Source: Lachnospiraceae bacterium NE2001
GTDB lineage: Bacteria; Bacillota; Clostridia; Lachnospirales; Lachnospiraceae
Assembly (NCBI GenBank): GCA_900110635.1
Contig: FOEK01000017.1
Span: 1-64,000, forward strand
Length of the DNA stretch: 64,000 nucleotides
Reading direction: 5' to 3'
In this document: one piece after another, positions 8,166-15,704 of the stretch
Layout of the letters: each line of letters opens with the position of its first letter
Position numbering within the stretch: position 1 is the stretch's first letter
Program-made: the position numbers and the translations under genes
Notes under the pieces: generated by a model
Databases searched by the model: none
Seen by the model: only the letters and a program-made list of their open reading frames with translations
Told to the model about the DNA's origin: nothing

Positions 8166-10604
8166 ATGAAAAAAATCGCGAAGTTCGATAAAGAAGGGTT
8201 TAAGAAGGAGATAGCTTCACACGTAAAGCTGCTCTATCGTAAGACTCTTGAAGAGGCAACACCTCAGGAGCTGTATCAGGCTGTCAGCTATGCAGTAAAG
8301 GATGACATCATCGACAGATGGATTGCTACTCATAAGGTGTATAAAGAGAAGAATGTTAAGAAGGTTTATTACCTGTCAATGGAGTTCCTTGTAGGACGTG
8401 CTCTGGGTAACAACCTGATTAACCTTGGATATTATGAGGATATCAAGAAGGCTCTTGATGAAATGGGACTTGATATCAACTTTATCGAGGATCAGGAGAG
8501 AGATCCTGCTCTTGGTAACGGTGGTCTTGGACGTCTTGCAGCATGCTTCCTTGATTCATTATCAACACTTGGATATCCAGCTTATGGATGTGGTATCAGA
8601 TATCACTATGGTATGTTCAAGCAGGCAATCGTTGATGGCTATCAGCTTGAGGAACCAGACGATTGGCTTCGTAATGGATTCCCATTTGAAATAAAGAGAA
8701 ATGAGTACGCTACCGAGGTTAAGTTCGGTGGATATGTTCGTGTCGAGAACAGAGACGGACGTAATCATTTCATCCAGGAGGGCTACACCTCTGTTCGTGC
8801 CGTACCTTACGATATGCCAATAGTTGGTTATGGCAACAATGTAGTAAATACACTTCGTATGTGGGATGCTGAGGCTACTCAGGAGTTCAACCTTAACTCA
8901 TTTGATAAGGGTGAGTACGAGAAGGCTGTTGAGCAGCAGAATCTTGCTAAGACGATCAGTGAGGTTCTCTATCCTAACGACAATCATTACTCAGGTAAGG
9001 AACTTCGTTTGAAGCAGCAGTACTTCTTCGTATCTGCATCACTTCAGACTGCTATAAAGAAGTTTAAGGAAAATAATAAGAAGATTCAGGATCTTCCAAA
9101 GAAGGTAACCTTCCAGATGAATGATACCCACCCAACTCTGACAGTTCCAGAGCTGATGCGTATCCTGATGGATGAGGAAGGCCTTGAGTGGGATGAGGCA
9201 TGGGATATCACAACAAAGACCTGTGCATACACCAACCACACTATTATGGCTGAGGCTCTTGAGAAGTGGCCAATCGAGCTGTTCTCCAGACTACTTCCAC
9301 GTATCTATCAGATCGTTGAGGAAATCAACCGCCGCTTCGTTATCAAGATTCAGGAGATGTATCCTGGAGATCAGAGTAAGGTTAAGTCCATGGCTATCCT
9401 CTATGATGGACAGGTTAAGATGGCTCACCTTGCAATCGCTGGTTCTTACTCAGTAAATGGTGTTGCAAGACTCCATACTGAGATCCTTAAGAAGCGTGAG
9501 CTGAAGGATTTCTATGAAATGAATCCTAAGCAGTTCAACAACAAGACTAACGGTGTGACCCAGAGAAGATTCCTGGCACACGGCAATCCACTGCTTGCTA
9601 AGTGGCTCAACGAAAAGATTGGTAAGGAATGGATCACTGATCTGTCACAGATCAGCAAGCTCCAGACTTACGTTGATGATAAGAAGTATCAGCAGGAGTT
9701 TATGAACATCAAGTACCAGAACAAGCTGCGCCTTGCAAATTACATCAAGGAGCACAACGGTATCGAGGTTGATCCTAACTCCATCTTCGATGTTCAGGTT
9801 AAGCGTCTTCACGAGTACAAGAGACAGCTGCTCAACATCCTTCACGTTATGCATCTTTATTCAGAGCTGAAGGAGAATCCTGACTTCGATATGTATCCAA
9901 GGACATTTATCTTTGGTGCAAAGGCTGCCGCAGGCTATAAGCGTGCTAAGCTCACAATCAAGCTTATCAATTCAGTAGCAGACGTTGTTAACAACGATCC
10001 TACTATTAAGAATAAGATCAAGGTTGTCTTCATTGAGGACTACCGTGTATCAAACGGCGAGATCATCTTCGCTGCTGCAGATGTATCTGAGCAGATTTCT
10101 ACTGCTTCACGTGAGGCATCTGGTACAGGAAATATGAAGTTCATGATCAACGGTGCTCCAACACTTGGTACTATGGATGGTGCAAATGTTGAGATCGTTG
10201 AAGAGGTTGGTTCAGAGAATGCATTTATCTTCGGTCTCAGTGCTGATGAGGTAATGAAGTATGAGCGCGAGGGTGGCTACAATCCTTGGGATATCTACAA
10301 CAACAACCAGAATGTACGTAGAGTTCTGACTCAGCTCATTAACGGTACATATAATGATGATACTGAACTTTTCAGAGATCTGTATGACTCACTTACAAAG
10401 GAAGATGTTTACTTCATTCTTAAGGACTTTGATTCCTACGCAGAGGCTCAGCAGAGAGTTGATGCTGCATACAGAGACCAGGCTAAATGGGCACGTATGG
10501 CTATGATGAACACAGCTTGCTCTGGCAAGTTCTCATCAGACAGAACTATCGAGCAGTACGTAAAGGATATCTGGAAGCTTAAAAAGGTCGAAGTTGAAAT
10601 CTAG
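8166..10604 (+). CDS. glgP: Glycogen/starch/alpha-glucan phosphorylase
   Basis: 812 residues, the standard length. It cleaves alpha-1,4-glucans with phosphate to glucose 1-phosphate in the cytoplasm. Seen: 'YYLSMEFLVGRALGNNLINLG' at the N-terminus, 'GNGGLGRLAACFLDS', and the pyridoxal-phosphate region 'EASGTGNMKF' with the Schiff-base lysine at 658, followed by 'GTMDGANVEI'. A strong AGGAGGA precedes the ATG. With the GH13 amylase and Pgi in this window it makes a short route from storage glucan to glycolysis. The codon choice is even and GCT/CTT-rich like that of ileS and pgi, which suggests high expression. Confidence 0.97.
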   Translation: MKKIAKFDKEGFKKEIASHVKLLYRKTLEEATPQELYQAVSYAVKDDIIDRWIATHKVYKEKNVKKVYYLSMEFLVGRALGNNLINLGYYEDIKKALDEMGLDINFIEDQERDPALGNGGLGRLAACFLDSLSTLGYPAYGCGIRYHYGMFKQAIVDGYQLEEPDDWLRNGFPFEIKRNEYATEVKFGGYVRVENRDGRNHFIQEGYTSVRAVPYDMPIVGYGNNVVNTLRMWDAEATQEFNLNSFDKGEYEKAVEQQNLAKTISEVLYPNDNHYSGKELRLKQQYFFVSASLQTAIKKFKENNKKIQDLPKKVTFQMNDTHPTLTVPELMRILMDEEGLEWDEAWDITTKTCAYTNHTIMAEALEKWPIELFSRLLPRIYQIVEEINRRFVIKIQEMYPGDQSKVKSMAILYDGQVKMAHLAIAGSYSVNGVARLHTEILKKRELKDFYEMNPKQFNNKTNGVTQRRFLAHGNPLLAKWLNEKIGKEWITDLSQISKLQTYVDDKKYQQEFMNIKYQNKLRLANYIKEHNGIEVDPNSIFDVQVKRLHEYKRQLLNILHVMHLYSELKENPDFDMYPRTFIFGAKAAAGYKRAKLTIKLINSVADVVNNDPTIKNKIKVVFIEDYRVSNGEIIFAAADVSEQISTASREASGTGNMKFMINGAPTLGTMDGANVEIVEEVGSENAFIFGLSADEVMKYEREGGYNPWDIYNNNQNVRRVLTQLINGTYNDDTELFRDLYDSLTKEDVYFILKDFDSYAEAQQRVDAAYRDQAKWARMAMMNTACSGKFSSDRTIEQYVKDIWKLKKVEVEI

Positions 10605-10654
10605 CCTTCCCCTTGAGAGGAAGGTGTCGCCGAAGGCGACAGATGAGGTGTCAC
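10604..10654 (+). repeat. Family C palindromic repeat, copy 2
   Basis: CCTTCCCCTTGAGAGGAAGG hairpin, then GTCGCC-GAA-GGCGAC hairpin, then AGATGAGGTGTCACC. It starts on the stop codon of glgP and may act as its terminator or 3' stabiliser. Confidence 0.85.
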
Positions 10655-10670
10655 CAGGGAGGATATCATC

Positions 10671-10895
10671 ATGGTTACAGGTTTAACGCGTGAAATATCT
10701 GCTGTGACAGATGGCCTGACCTGGGCGGCTGGCAAGCTGGACTGCCTGGCAGACGGCCCGCTTCTCTTGGCAGACGTTTACGATGAGTTAAAAATGGCCG
10801 TTGATGATATCGGTGAAGTACTAAAATATAGTCGTTTCTATGAGAGTTATATCGAGTTGGAACGAACAGGGGTTGCGAAACCCATCAAATTGTGA
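10671..10895 (+). CDS. 74-residue protein of unknown function next to SCIFF
   Basis: Soluble, acidic 74-residue protein with no cysteine cluster and no membrane segment; it contains one Cys and two Trp-free helices of amphipathic pattern (about 20-60, 'LLLADVYDELKMAVDDIGEVLKY'). I do not recognise it. The start has GGGAGGA 8-9 bases upstream. It ends 41 bases before the SCIFF precursor and has no clear terminator, so it may be read through into that gene. Whether it takes part in SCIFF maturation or is simply the tail of the glgP unit cannot be decided here. Confidence 0.55.
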   Translation: MVTGLTREISAVTDGLTWAAGKLDCLADGPLLLADVYDELKMAVDDIGEVLKYSRFYESYIELERTGVAKPIKL

Positions 10896-10899
10896 TACT
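10873..10899 (+). promoter_or_regulatory. Possible promoter of the SCIFF gene
   Basis: TTGCGA (10873-10878) and an extended -10, TGTGATACT (10891-10899), separated by 15 bases. It overlaps the end of the preceding gene; the spacing is short, so support is weak. Confidence 0.35.
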
Positions 10900-10936
10900 G
10901 TAAGACAGGTTTATGACAAAAAAAGGAGAGAAAATC

Positions 10937-11086
10937 ATGGAAAGAATAAAGACACTTGATACTAGAGATCTTTGCGAGAGCGCTAAGAATGGTGGATGCG
11001 GCGAGTGCCAGACATCATGCCAGAGTGCTTGTAAGACAAGCTGTGGCGTTGCTAATCAGAAGTGTGAGAACAAGTCTGAGAAGTAG
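10937..11086 (+). CDS. scfA: SCIFF ranthipeptide precursor (six cysteines in forty-five)
   Basis: 49 residues, too short for usual gene calls. The leader MERIKTLDTRDL is followed by a cysteine-rich core, CGECQTSCQSACKTSC, then a last cysteine in QKCE. Cysteines are at 13, 21, 24, 28, 32, 36 and 43. This is the SCIFF family, nearly universal in Clostridia, whose cysteine sulfurs are joined to side-chain carbons by a radical SAM enzyme. The biological role of mature SCIFF is not established. AAAAGGAGAG precedes the ATG. A terminator separates it from the maturase and probably sets a high ratio of peptide to enzyme. Confidence 0.96.
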   Translation: MERIKTLDTRDLCESAKNGGCGECQTSCQSACKTSCGVANQKCENKSEK

Positions 11087-11119
11087 TTCGCGAGAGCGTA
11101 TTTAATCACTGAAAGAATA

Positions 11120-11149
11120 CGTCACCTATTCAGGTGGCGTTTTCTTTTC
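11120..11149 (+). terminator. Terminator/attenuator between SCIFF and its maturase
   Basis: Seven-pair stem CGTCACC / GGTGGCG (one G-T pair) around TATTCA, followed by TTTTCTTTT. Partial read-through would give much precursor mRNA and little maturase mRNA. Confidence 0.85.
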
Positions 11150-11179
11150 TAAAGTTGTGATGAGTGGAAAAGAGGAATT

Positions 11180-12679
11180 ATGGTACATCAGTATAAATTA
11201 AATGGATATAATATAGTGCTGGATACCTGCTCGGGTTCGGTACATAGCGTGGATGATGTGGCTTATGACATTATCGAAATGTATGGAGAGAAGCTGGAAG
11301 CCAGAAATGACGGAGAAAATCAGCAGGATGGTGCAATCACCCAGGAGCAGGAGTCTGACATTGTTCAGGTTATTATGGATAGGTACGGTGACAGAGAGGA
11401 TGTGACCGAAGAAGAGGTGCGTCTTTGTATTGATGACGTTAGGGCTCTGGTAGGTGCTCATAAGCTGTACACTCCAGATACATTTGAACCTCTTGCTGGC
11501 GAGTTCAAGAAGAGAAGCGGTGATGTTATAAAGGCCCTCTGTCTTCACGTGTCCCACACCTGCAATCTCAACTGTGAGTACTGCTTTGCTGCCCAGGGTA
11601 AGTATAATGGCGAGAGGGCTCTGATGAGTCTGGAGGTTGGTAAACGTGCTATAGATTTTCTGGTTGAGAATTCTGGCAGCAGACACAATCTGGAGGTGGA
11701 CTTCTTTGGCGGCGAGCCTTTGATGAACTGGGATGTTTGTAAAGATATAGTGCGTTACGCCCGTTCCATCGAGAAGGAGGCTGGCAAGAACTTCAGATTT
11801 ACCCTTACCACTAATGGCGTTCTTATCGACGATGATGTGATCGACTTTTGTAACAGTGAAATGAGTAACGTGGTGCTCAGTCTTGATGGCCGTAAGGAGG
11901 TTCACGACAGAACCCGTAAGGACTATGCTGGAAATGGCAGCTTTGATCGTATTATTCCGAAGTTCCAGAAGCTGGTGGAGGCCAGGGGCGGCAAGAACTA
12001 TTACATGCGTGGAACCTTTACTCATCTGAATACTGATTTTACAGAGGATATATTTACTATGGCAGACCTGGGCTTTAAAGAGCTTTCTATGGAGCCGGTT
12101 GTCAGCAGGCCTGGGGATCCGCTGGCCCTGACTGCTGAGGATCTGCCAGTGCTTAAGGAACAGTATGAGCTTCTTGCAAAGGAGATGCTGCGCCGTGATA
12201 TAGAAGGGGATGGATTTACATTTTACCATTATATGGTGGATCTGAAGTCGGGACCTTGTATCTATAAGAGGATATCTGGCTGCGGTTCGGGTACTGAATA
12301 TATGGCGGTTACTCCTTGGGGTGATCTCTATCCTTGTCATCAGTTTGTTGGTGATGAGGGCTACAAGCTGGGAGATATCTGGAATGGTGTTACAAACAAG
12401 GCGAGACAGGGGGAGTTCCGTGTGTGCAATGCCTATGCCAGACCTGACTGCCGCGATTGCTGGGCTATGCATTACTGCTCTGGCGGATGTGCTGCAAATG
12501 CTTATCACGCCACAGGTGATGTGAAGGGAATCTATGAGTATGGCTGTGAGCTTTTCAGAAAGAGAATGGAGTGTGCCATTATGATCCAGGTTGCTCACGA
12601 TGCACTGGGACTTGAGCCGATAAGTGGTGCTACAGCTGGCAAGGACGAGGACTGCGGCGATTGTAATGACTGCGGCTAG
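11180..12679 (+). CDS. scfB: SCIFF radical SAM maturase (SPASM domain)
   Basis: 499 residues. An N-terminal RiPP-recognition-like part (about 1-110) is followed by the radical SAM core with C128-x3-C132-x2-C135 (TCNLNCEYCF) and 'FFGGEPLMNW'. The SPASM domain (about 370-480) has cysteines in 'CGSGTEY', 'LYPCHQF' and 'CRDCWAMHYCSGGC' for the auxiliary [4Fe-4S] clusters. The family reductively cleaves S-adenosylmethionine and forms thioether bonds in the SCIFF peptide, which is encoded just upstream. The C-terminus ends in a short extra cysteine tail (EDCGDCNDCG), which I have not seen as a fixed family feature. A hairpin terminator may follow at 12764. Confidence 0.96.
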   Translation: MVHQYKLNGYNIVLDTCSGSVHSVDDVAYDIIEMYGEKLEARNDGENQQDGAITQEQESDIVQVIMDRYGDREDVTEEEVRLCIDDVRALVGAHKLYTPDTFEPLAGEFKKRSGDVIKALCLHVSHTCNLNCEYCFAAQGKYNGERALMSLEVGKRAIDFLVENSGSRHNLEVDFFGGEPLMNWDVCKDIVRYARSIEKEAGKNFRFTLTTNGVLIDDDVIDFCNSEMSNVVLSLDGRKEVHDRTRKDYAGNGSFDRIIPKFQKLVEARGGKNYYMRGTFTHLNTDFTEDIFTMADLGFKELSMEPVVSRPGDPLALTAEDLPVLKEQYELLAKEMLRRDIEGDGFTFYHYMVDLKSGPCIYKRISGCGSGTEYMAVTPWGDLYPCHQFVGDEGYKLGDIWNGVTNKARQGEFRVCNAYARPDCRDCWAMHYCSGGCAANAYHATGDVKGIYEYGCELFRKRMECAIMIQVAHDALGLEPISGATAGKDEDCGDCNDCG

Positions 12680-12731
12680 TTCCTTCTCAGTGATACTGCC
12701 GGCAGAGATAACATTTTACTGCATTAAAGCG

Positions 12732-12760
12732 TTGACGCAACAAAGAATATAAGTTATTAT
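12732..12760 (+). promoter_or_regulatory. Promoter of the acyl-CoA synthetase gene
   Basis: -35 TTGACG (12732-12737), 17-base spacer, -10 TATTAT (12755-12760). The expected transcript start is at the foot of the hairpin at 12764-12787. Confidence 0.7.
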
Positions 12761-12763
12761 TAG

Positions 12764-12790
12764 GAAAGTGGTTTTCGGACCACTTTCTTT
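12764..12790 (+). terminator. Hairpin with T tract before the acyl-CoA synthetase gene
   Basis: Nine-pair stem GAAAGTGGT / ACCACTTTC around TTTCGG, then TTTG. It may end scfB transcription, but it lies just downstream of a good promoter and so would also be the first structure of the next mRNA. Confidence 0.65.
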
Positions 12791-12835
12791 GTCTATGTAA
12801 ATATTCGTACAAATATGAACGGGAGGGCTAAAATT

Positions 12836-14479
12836 ATGCCTATTACTGAGCTTCTGGAGAGAAATGCCAGAGAATATGCAAATGATACAGCACTTGTTGA
12901 GGTAAATCCCGCAATCACTGAGGTGAGAAGGGTTACCTGGAGAGAATATGAACTGATGGAGCCAAATCCAAAGGCACCATATAGAAGAGAGATTACCTGG
13001 AGCGTCTTCGATGAGAAGGCAAACCGTTTTGCAAATCTTCTTATCAGCCGCGGCATCAAGAAGGAGGATAAGGTTGGTATCCTTCTTATGAACTGTCTTG
13101 AGTGGCTTCCTATTTATTTCGGAATCTTAAAGACTGGTGCAATTGCTGTGCCACTTAATTTCAGATACGATGCAGATGAGATCGAGTACTGCGTTGATCT
13201 TGCAGATGTTGATATCCTTGTGTTTGGTCCAGAGTTTATTGGTCGCATAGAGGAAATCGCTGACAATATCTCAAAGAACAGACTTCTTTTCTATGTAGGA
13301 GAGAACTGTCCATCCTTTGCTGAGGATTATAATGAAATGGTAGCGAACTCCAGCTCAGTTAATCCTGGAATCAAGATTACGGATGAGGACTACGGTGCAA
13401 TCTACTTCTCATCAGGTACAACTGGTTTCCCGAAGGCTATCCTTCACAAGCACCAGTCACTGATGCACAGTGCAAAGGTTGAGCAGGCACATCACGGTCA
13501 GCAGAAGGACGATGTATTCCTCTGCATCCCACCACTTTATCATACTGGCGCAAAGATGCACTGGTTTGGTTCCCTTTATTCTGGAAGCAAGGCTGTACTT
13601 CTTAAGGGTACAAAGCCTGAGTATATACTTGATACAGTCAGCAGAGAGAAATGTACCATCGTGTGGCTTCTTGTTCCTTGGGCACAGGATCTGCTCATTG
13701 CCCTTGAGGATGGCAAGCTGAATAAAGATGACTATGAGCTTGATCAGTGGAGACTTATGCATATCGGCGCTCAGCCTGTTCCTGCAAGTCTTATAACTCG
13801 TTGGAAGGCCATCTTCCCTAATCATCAGTATGATACAAACTATGGTCTCTCAGAGTCCATCGGACCTGGATGCGTACATCTTGGAGTTGAGAATATTGAC
13901 CACGTTGGAGCTATCGGTGTTCCAGGCTATGGCTGGGAGTGCAAGATAATAAATGACGAAGGTAAAGTCGTTGAGAAGTCGGACAGTGAGTCAGTAGGTG
14001 AGCTCTGTGTTAAGGGCCCTGGCGTTATGACCTGCTATTATAAAAATGAAGAAGCTACAAATGAGTGCCTTAAGGACGGATGGCTCTATACTGGAGATAT
14101 GGCTAAGTACGATGAGGATGGCTTTATCTGGCTGGTTGATCGTAAGAAGGACGTTATCATCAGCGGTGGAGAGAACATCTACCCTGTTCAGATCGAAAGC
14201 TTCATTATGAAGAACCACAAGGTTCAGGATGTTGCTGTTATCGGAATTGGCGATGAGAGACTCGGTGAGATCTCCTGTGCTATCATTCAGCTTAAGGAGG
14301 GCGAGACCTGTACAGAGGATGAGATGAACAACTTCTGCCTTGAGCTTCCTCGTTACAAGAGACCTCGTAAGATCATCTTCGCAAAGGTTCCTAGAAATGC
14401 TACTGGTAAGATTGAGAAGCCTGTACTTCGTGAAATGTACGGTGCCACAAATCTTGTAGACAAAGAAAATCGCAAATAA
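12836..14479 (+). CDS. AMP-binding acyl-CoA synthetase
   Basis: 547 residues of the ANL superfamily: activates a carboxylic acid with ATP to an acyl-adenylate and then an acyl-CoA. Motifs: 'IYFSSGTTGFPKAILHKH' (P-loop-like A3), 'NYGLSES' (A5), 'YTGDMAKYDEDGFIWLVDRKKD' (A7/A8) and the catalytic lysine region 'ATGKIEKPVLREMY' at the C-terminus. The substrate cannot be read from sequence; medium- or long-chain fatty acids or aromatic acids are possible. The start at 12836 has GGGAGG; the ATG at 12815 has none. A family B repeat and a strong terminator follow. A second, clearly different synthetase lies at 45200. Confidence 0.9.
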   Translation: MPITELLERNAREYANDTALVEVNPAITEVRRVTWREYELMEPNPKAPYRREITWSVFDEKANRFANLLISRGIKKEDKVGILLMNCLEWLPIYFGILKTGAIAVPLNFRYDADEIEYCVDLADVDILVFGPEFIGRIEEIADNISKNRLLFYVGENCPSFAEDYNEMVANSSSVNPGIKITDEDYGAIYFSSGTTGFPKAILHKHQSLMHSAKVEQAHHGQQKDDVFLCIPPLYHTGAKMHWFGSLYSGSKAVLLKGTKPEYILDTVSREKCTIVWLLVPWAQDLLIALEDGKLNKDDYELDQWRLMHIGAQPVPASLITRWKAIFPNHQYDTNYGLSESIGPGCVHLGVENIDHVGAIGVPGYGWECKIINDEGKVVEKSDSESVGELCVKGPGVMTCYYKNEEATNECLKDGWLYTGDMAKYDEDGFIWLVDRKKDVIISGGENIYPVQIESFIMKNHKVQDVAVIGIGDERLGEISCAIIQLKEGETCTEDEMNNFCLELPRYKRPRKIIFAKVPRNATGKIEKPVLREMYGATNLVDKENRK

Positions 14480-14480
14480 A

Positions 14481-14506
14481 AAGACAGGGGACGGTTCTCC
14501 GTCTTT
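14481..14506 (+). repeat. Family B palindromic repeat, copy 1
   Basis: AAGACAG-GGGACGGTTCTC-CGTCTTT type imperfect palindrome, immediately behind a stop codon. Other copies: 17821, 33288, 50156, 50230, 53740 and 57857. Confidence 0.85.
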
Positions 14507-14533
14507 GAAAATAATTGTGCAACTTTAAATGAT

Positions 14534-14571
14534 ATGCCTCGCAAACCAAGTGTTTTGCGGGGCATTTTTTT
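14534..14571 (+). terminator. Rho-independent terminator of the acyl-CoA synthetase gene
   Basis: Twelve-base arms ATGCCTCGCAAA / TTTGCGGGGCAT (one mismatch/wobble) followed by six T. Confidence 0.92.
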
Positions 14572-14640
14572 AAAAGTTTGTGAAAATGTAACAAAATTAG
14601 TGCGAGTTGCACAAAAAGGGTTTCCGTTTTTGTGAAAATG

Positions 14641-14788
14641 TGCTATATTATTAACAGAAAAAACCTGGTAAATGTCAGTCTAGCTGACAACTTGGAAGGT
14701 ATTTTGGGTGTGCCCGTATAAATCGGCTATGAAAGAGCTTATCGGACTGTGTTGTGGGGATAACAGTCCGATGAGCTCTTTCTCTTTT
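14641..14788 (+). ncRNA. Candidate structured small RNA or leader upstream of the ABC operon
   Basis: The 337-base gap between genes holds, after the terminator at 14534, an extended -10 box (TGCTATATT, 14641-14649), a TGTCAG/CTGACA hairpin (14673-14689) closed by ACCT/AGGT, a GGG-TGTG-CCC mini-hairpin, and a 19-pair terminator-like stem (14731-14782) followed by TCTTTT. This suggests a transcript of about 130 nucleotides that ends before the promoter of the next gene. I cannot match it to 6S, SRP RNA or a riboswitch class. Confidence 0.45.
14731..14788 (+). terminator. Long terminator-like hairpin
   Basis: AAAGAGCT (14732-14739) with AGCTCTTT (14774-14781), and ATCGGACTGT (14741-14750) with ACAGTCCGAT (14763-14772), joined by a T-G pair, then CTCTTTT. 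Confidence 0.8.
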
Positions 14789-14799
14789 GGGTAAAGTTT

Positions 14800-14807
14800 G
14801 GTATAAT
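14800..14807 (+). promoter_or_regulatory. Extended -10 promoter directly at the ABC ATPase start
   Basis: TGGTATAAT with the -10 hexamer at 14802-14807. A transcript would start about seven bases later, at or within three bases of the ATG at 14817, so the mRNA may be leaderless. No good -35 box is seen. Confidence 0.6.
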
Positions 14808-14816
14808 GTCTAAGTT

Positions 14817-15704
14817 ATGTTAGTTGCGAAAGATTTAGTGAAAAGCTTTATAAGGACGAAGGAGAAAGGCCGTAGGGAGGAGTTTAACGCGGTTGATGGA
14901 ATCTCTCTTACGGTGCGCCCTGGCGAGATAGTTGGTATTCTTGGCCCAAATGGTGCTGGCAAGACTACTCTTCTTCGTATGCTTGCTAGTCTGTTAAAAC
15001 CGACTTCCGGAGAAGTATATATTTCACAGATAATGGAAGTGGATTCCAACGCAGGAAAGTCAGATGCTGGATCAGAACTAAAGAATACCGGTGCCAGCGG
15101 AACAGTGGCTAGGGACAACACGGAGGTTCTGACTGCTGAGGATGGCAGGAAGCTTCACCGTGTTAAGGATCCGCTGATCATAAAGAGTTATATAGGTTAT
15201 CTGTCTGGCAATACCAAGCTTTATGGCAGGCTTACGGTACGTGAGCTGATGCAGATGTTTGCAGGTATATATGGAATTCCTGACAGTGAGATTCCTGACA
15301 GAATAGAGAAAGTTAACGAGCTGCTGGATCTTGGCGAGTTTATTGATAACCGTATTGAGAAGCTGTCTACGGGACAGACTCAGCGGGCTTCGATCGCGCG
15401 GTGCATAGTGCACGATCCGGAGATTTATATATTTGACGAGCCGACGCTGGGACTGGATATTCTCAGCAGTACGGCCATTATTGAGTTTATGAAGAGCGAG
15501 CGGGAGCGGGGGAAGACCGTCATCTATTCCACCCATTATATGGAGGAGGCGGAATATCTCTGCGACCGTATTATTATGCTTAATCACGGCAAGGCTATCA
15601 CCAACGACAGCCCTGACCAGCTGAAGGCCCGCACCGGAGCGTCCGATATGCGAGGTGCATTTTACGAGATTATAAAAGCGGAGGGTATCGCTTATGAGGA
15701 GTAG
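14817..15704 (+). CDS. ABC transporter ATP-binding protein (NatA-like)
   Basis: 295 residues. Walker A GPNGAGKT (43-50), signature LSTGQ (183-187), Walker B IFDEP with D207/E208, and the H-loop 'YSTHYMEEAEYLCDRI'. It powers the exporter whose permease is the next gene. An insertion of about 40 polar residues (roughly 64-105) lies between 'PTSGEVYI' and 'IIKSYIGYLSG', where NatA-type proteins have a short turn. No Shine-Dalgarno precedes the ATG and an in-frame TAA stands two codons upstream. With the -10 box ten bases before the ATG, this points to leaderless translation. It overlaps the permease start. Confidence 0.93.
   Translation: MLVAKDLVKSFIRTKEKGRREEFNAVDGISLTVRPGEIVGILGPNGAGKTTLLRMLASLLKPTSGEVYISQIMEVDSNAGKSDAGSELKNTGASGTVARDNTEVLTAEDGRKLHRVKDPLIIKSYIGYLSGNTKLYGRLTVRELMQMFAGIYGIPDSEIPDRIEKVNELLDLGEFIDNRIEKLSTGQTQRASIARCIVHDPEIYIFDEPTLGLDILSSTAIIEFMKSERERGKTVIYSTHYMEEAEYLCDRIIMLNHGKAITNDSPDQLKARTGASDMRGAFYEIIKAEGIAYEE

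Noticed and set aside
11198-12598. 466-codon open frame on the minus strand across the SCIFF maturase
   Set aside because: It lies wholly opposite scfB, has no ribosome site or recognisable protein pattern, and its openness follows from the codon bias of the sense gene.
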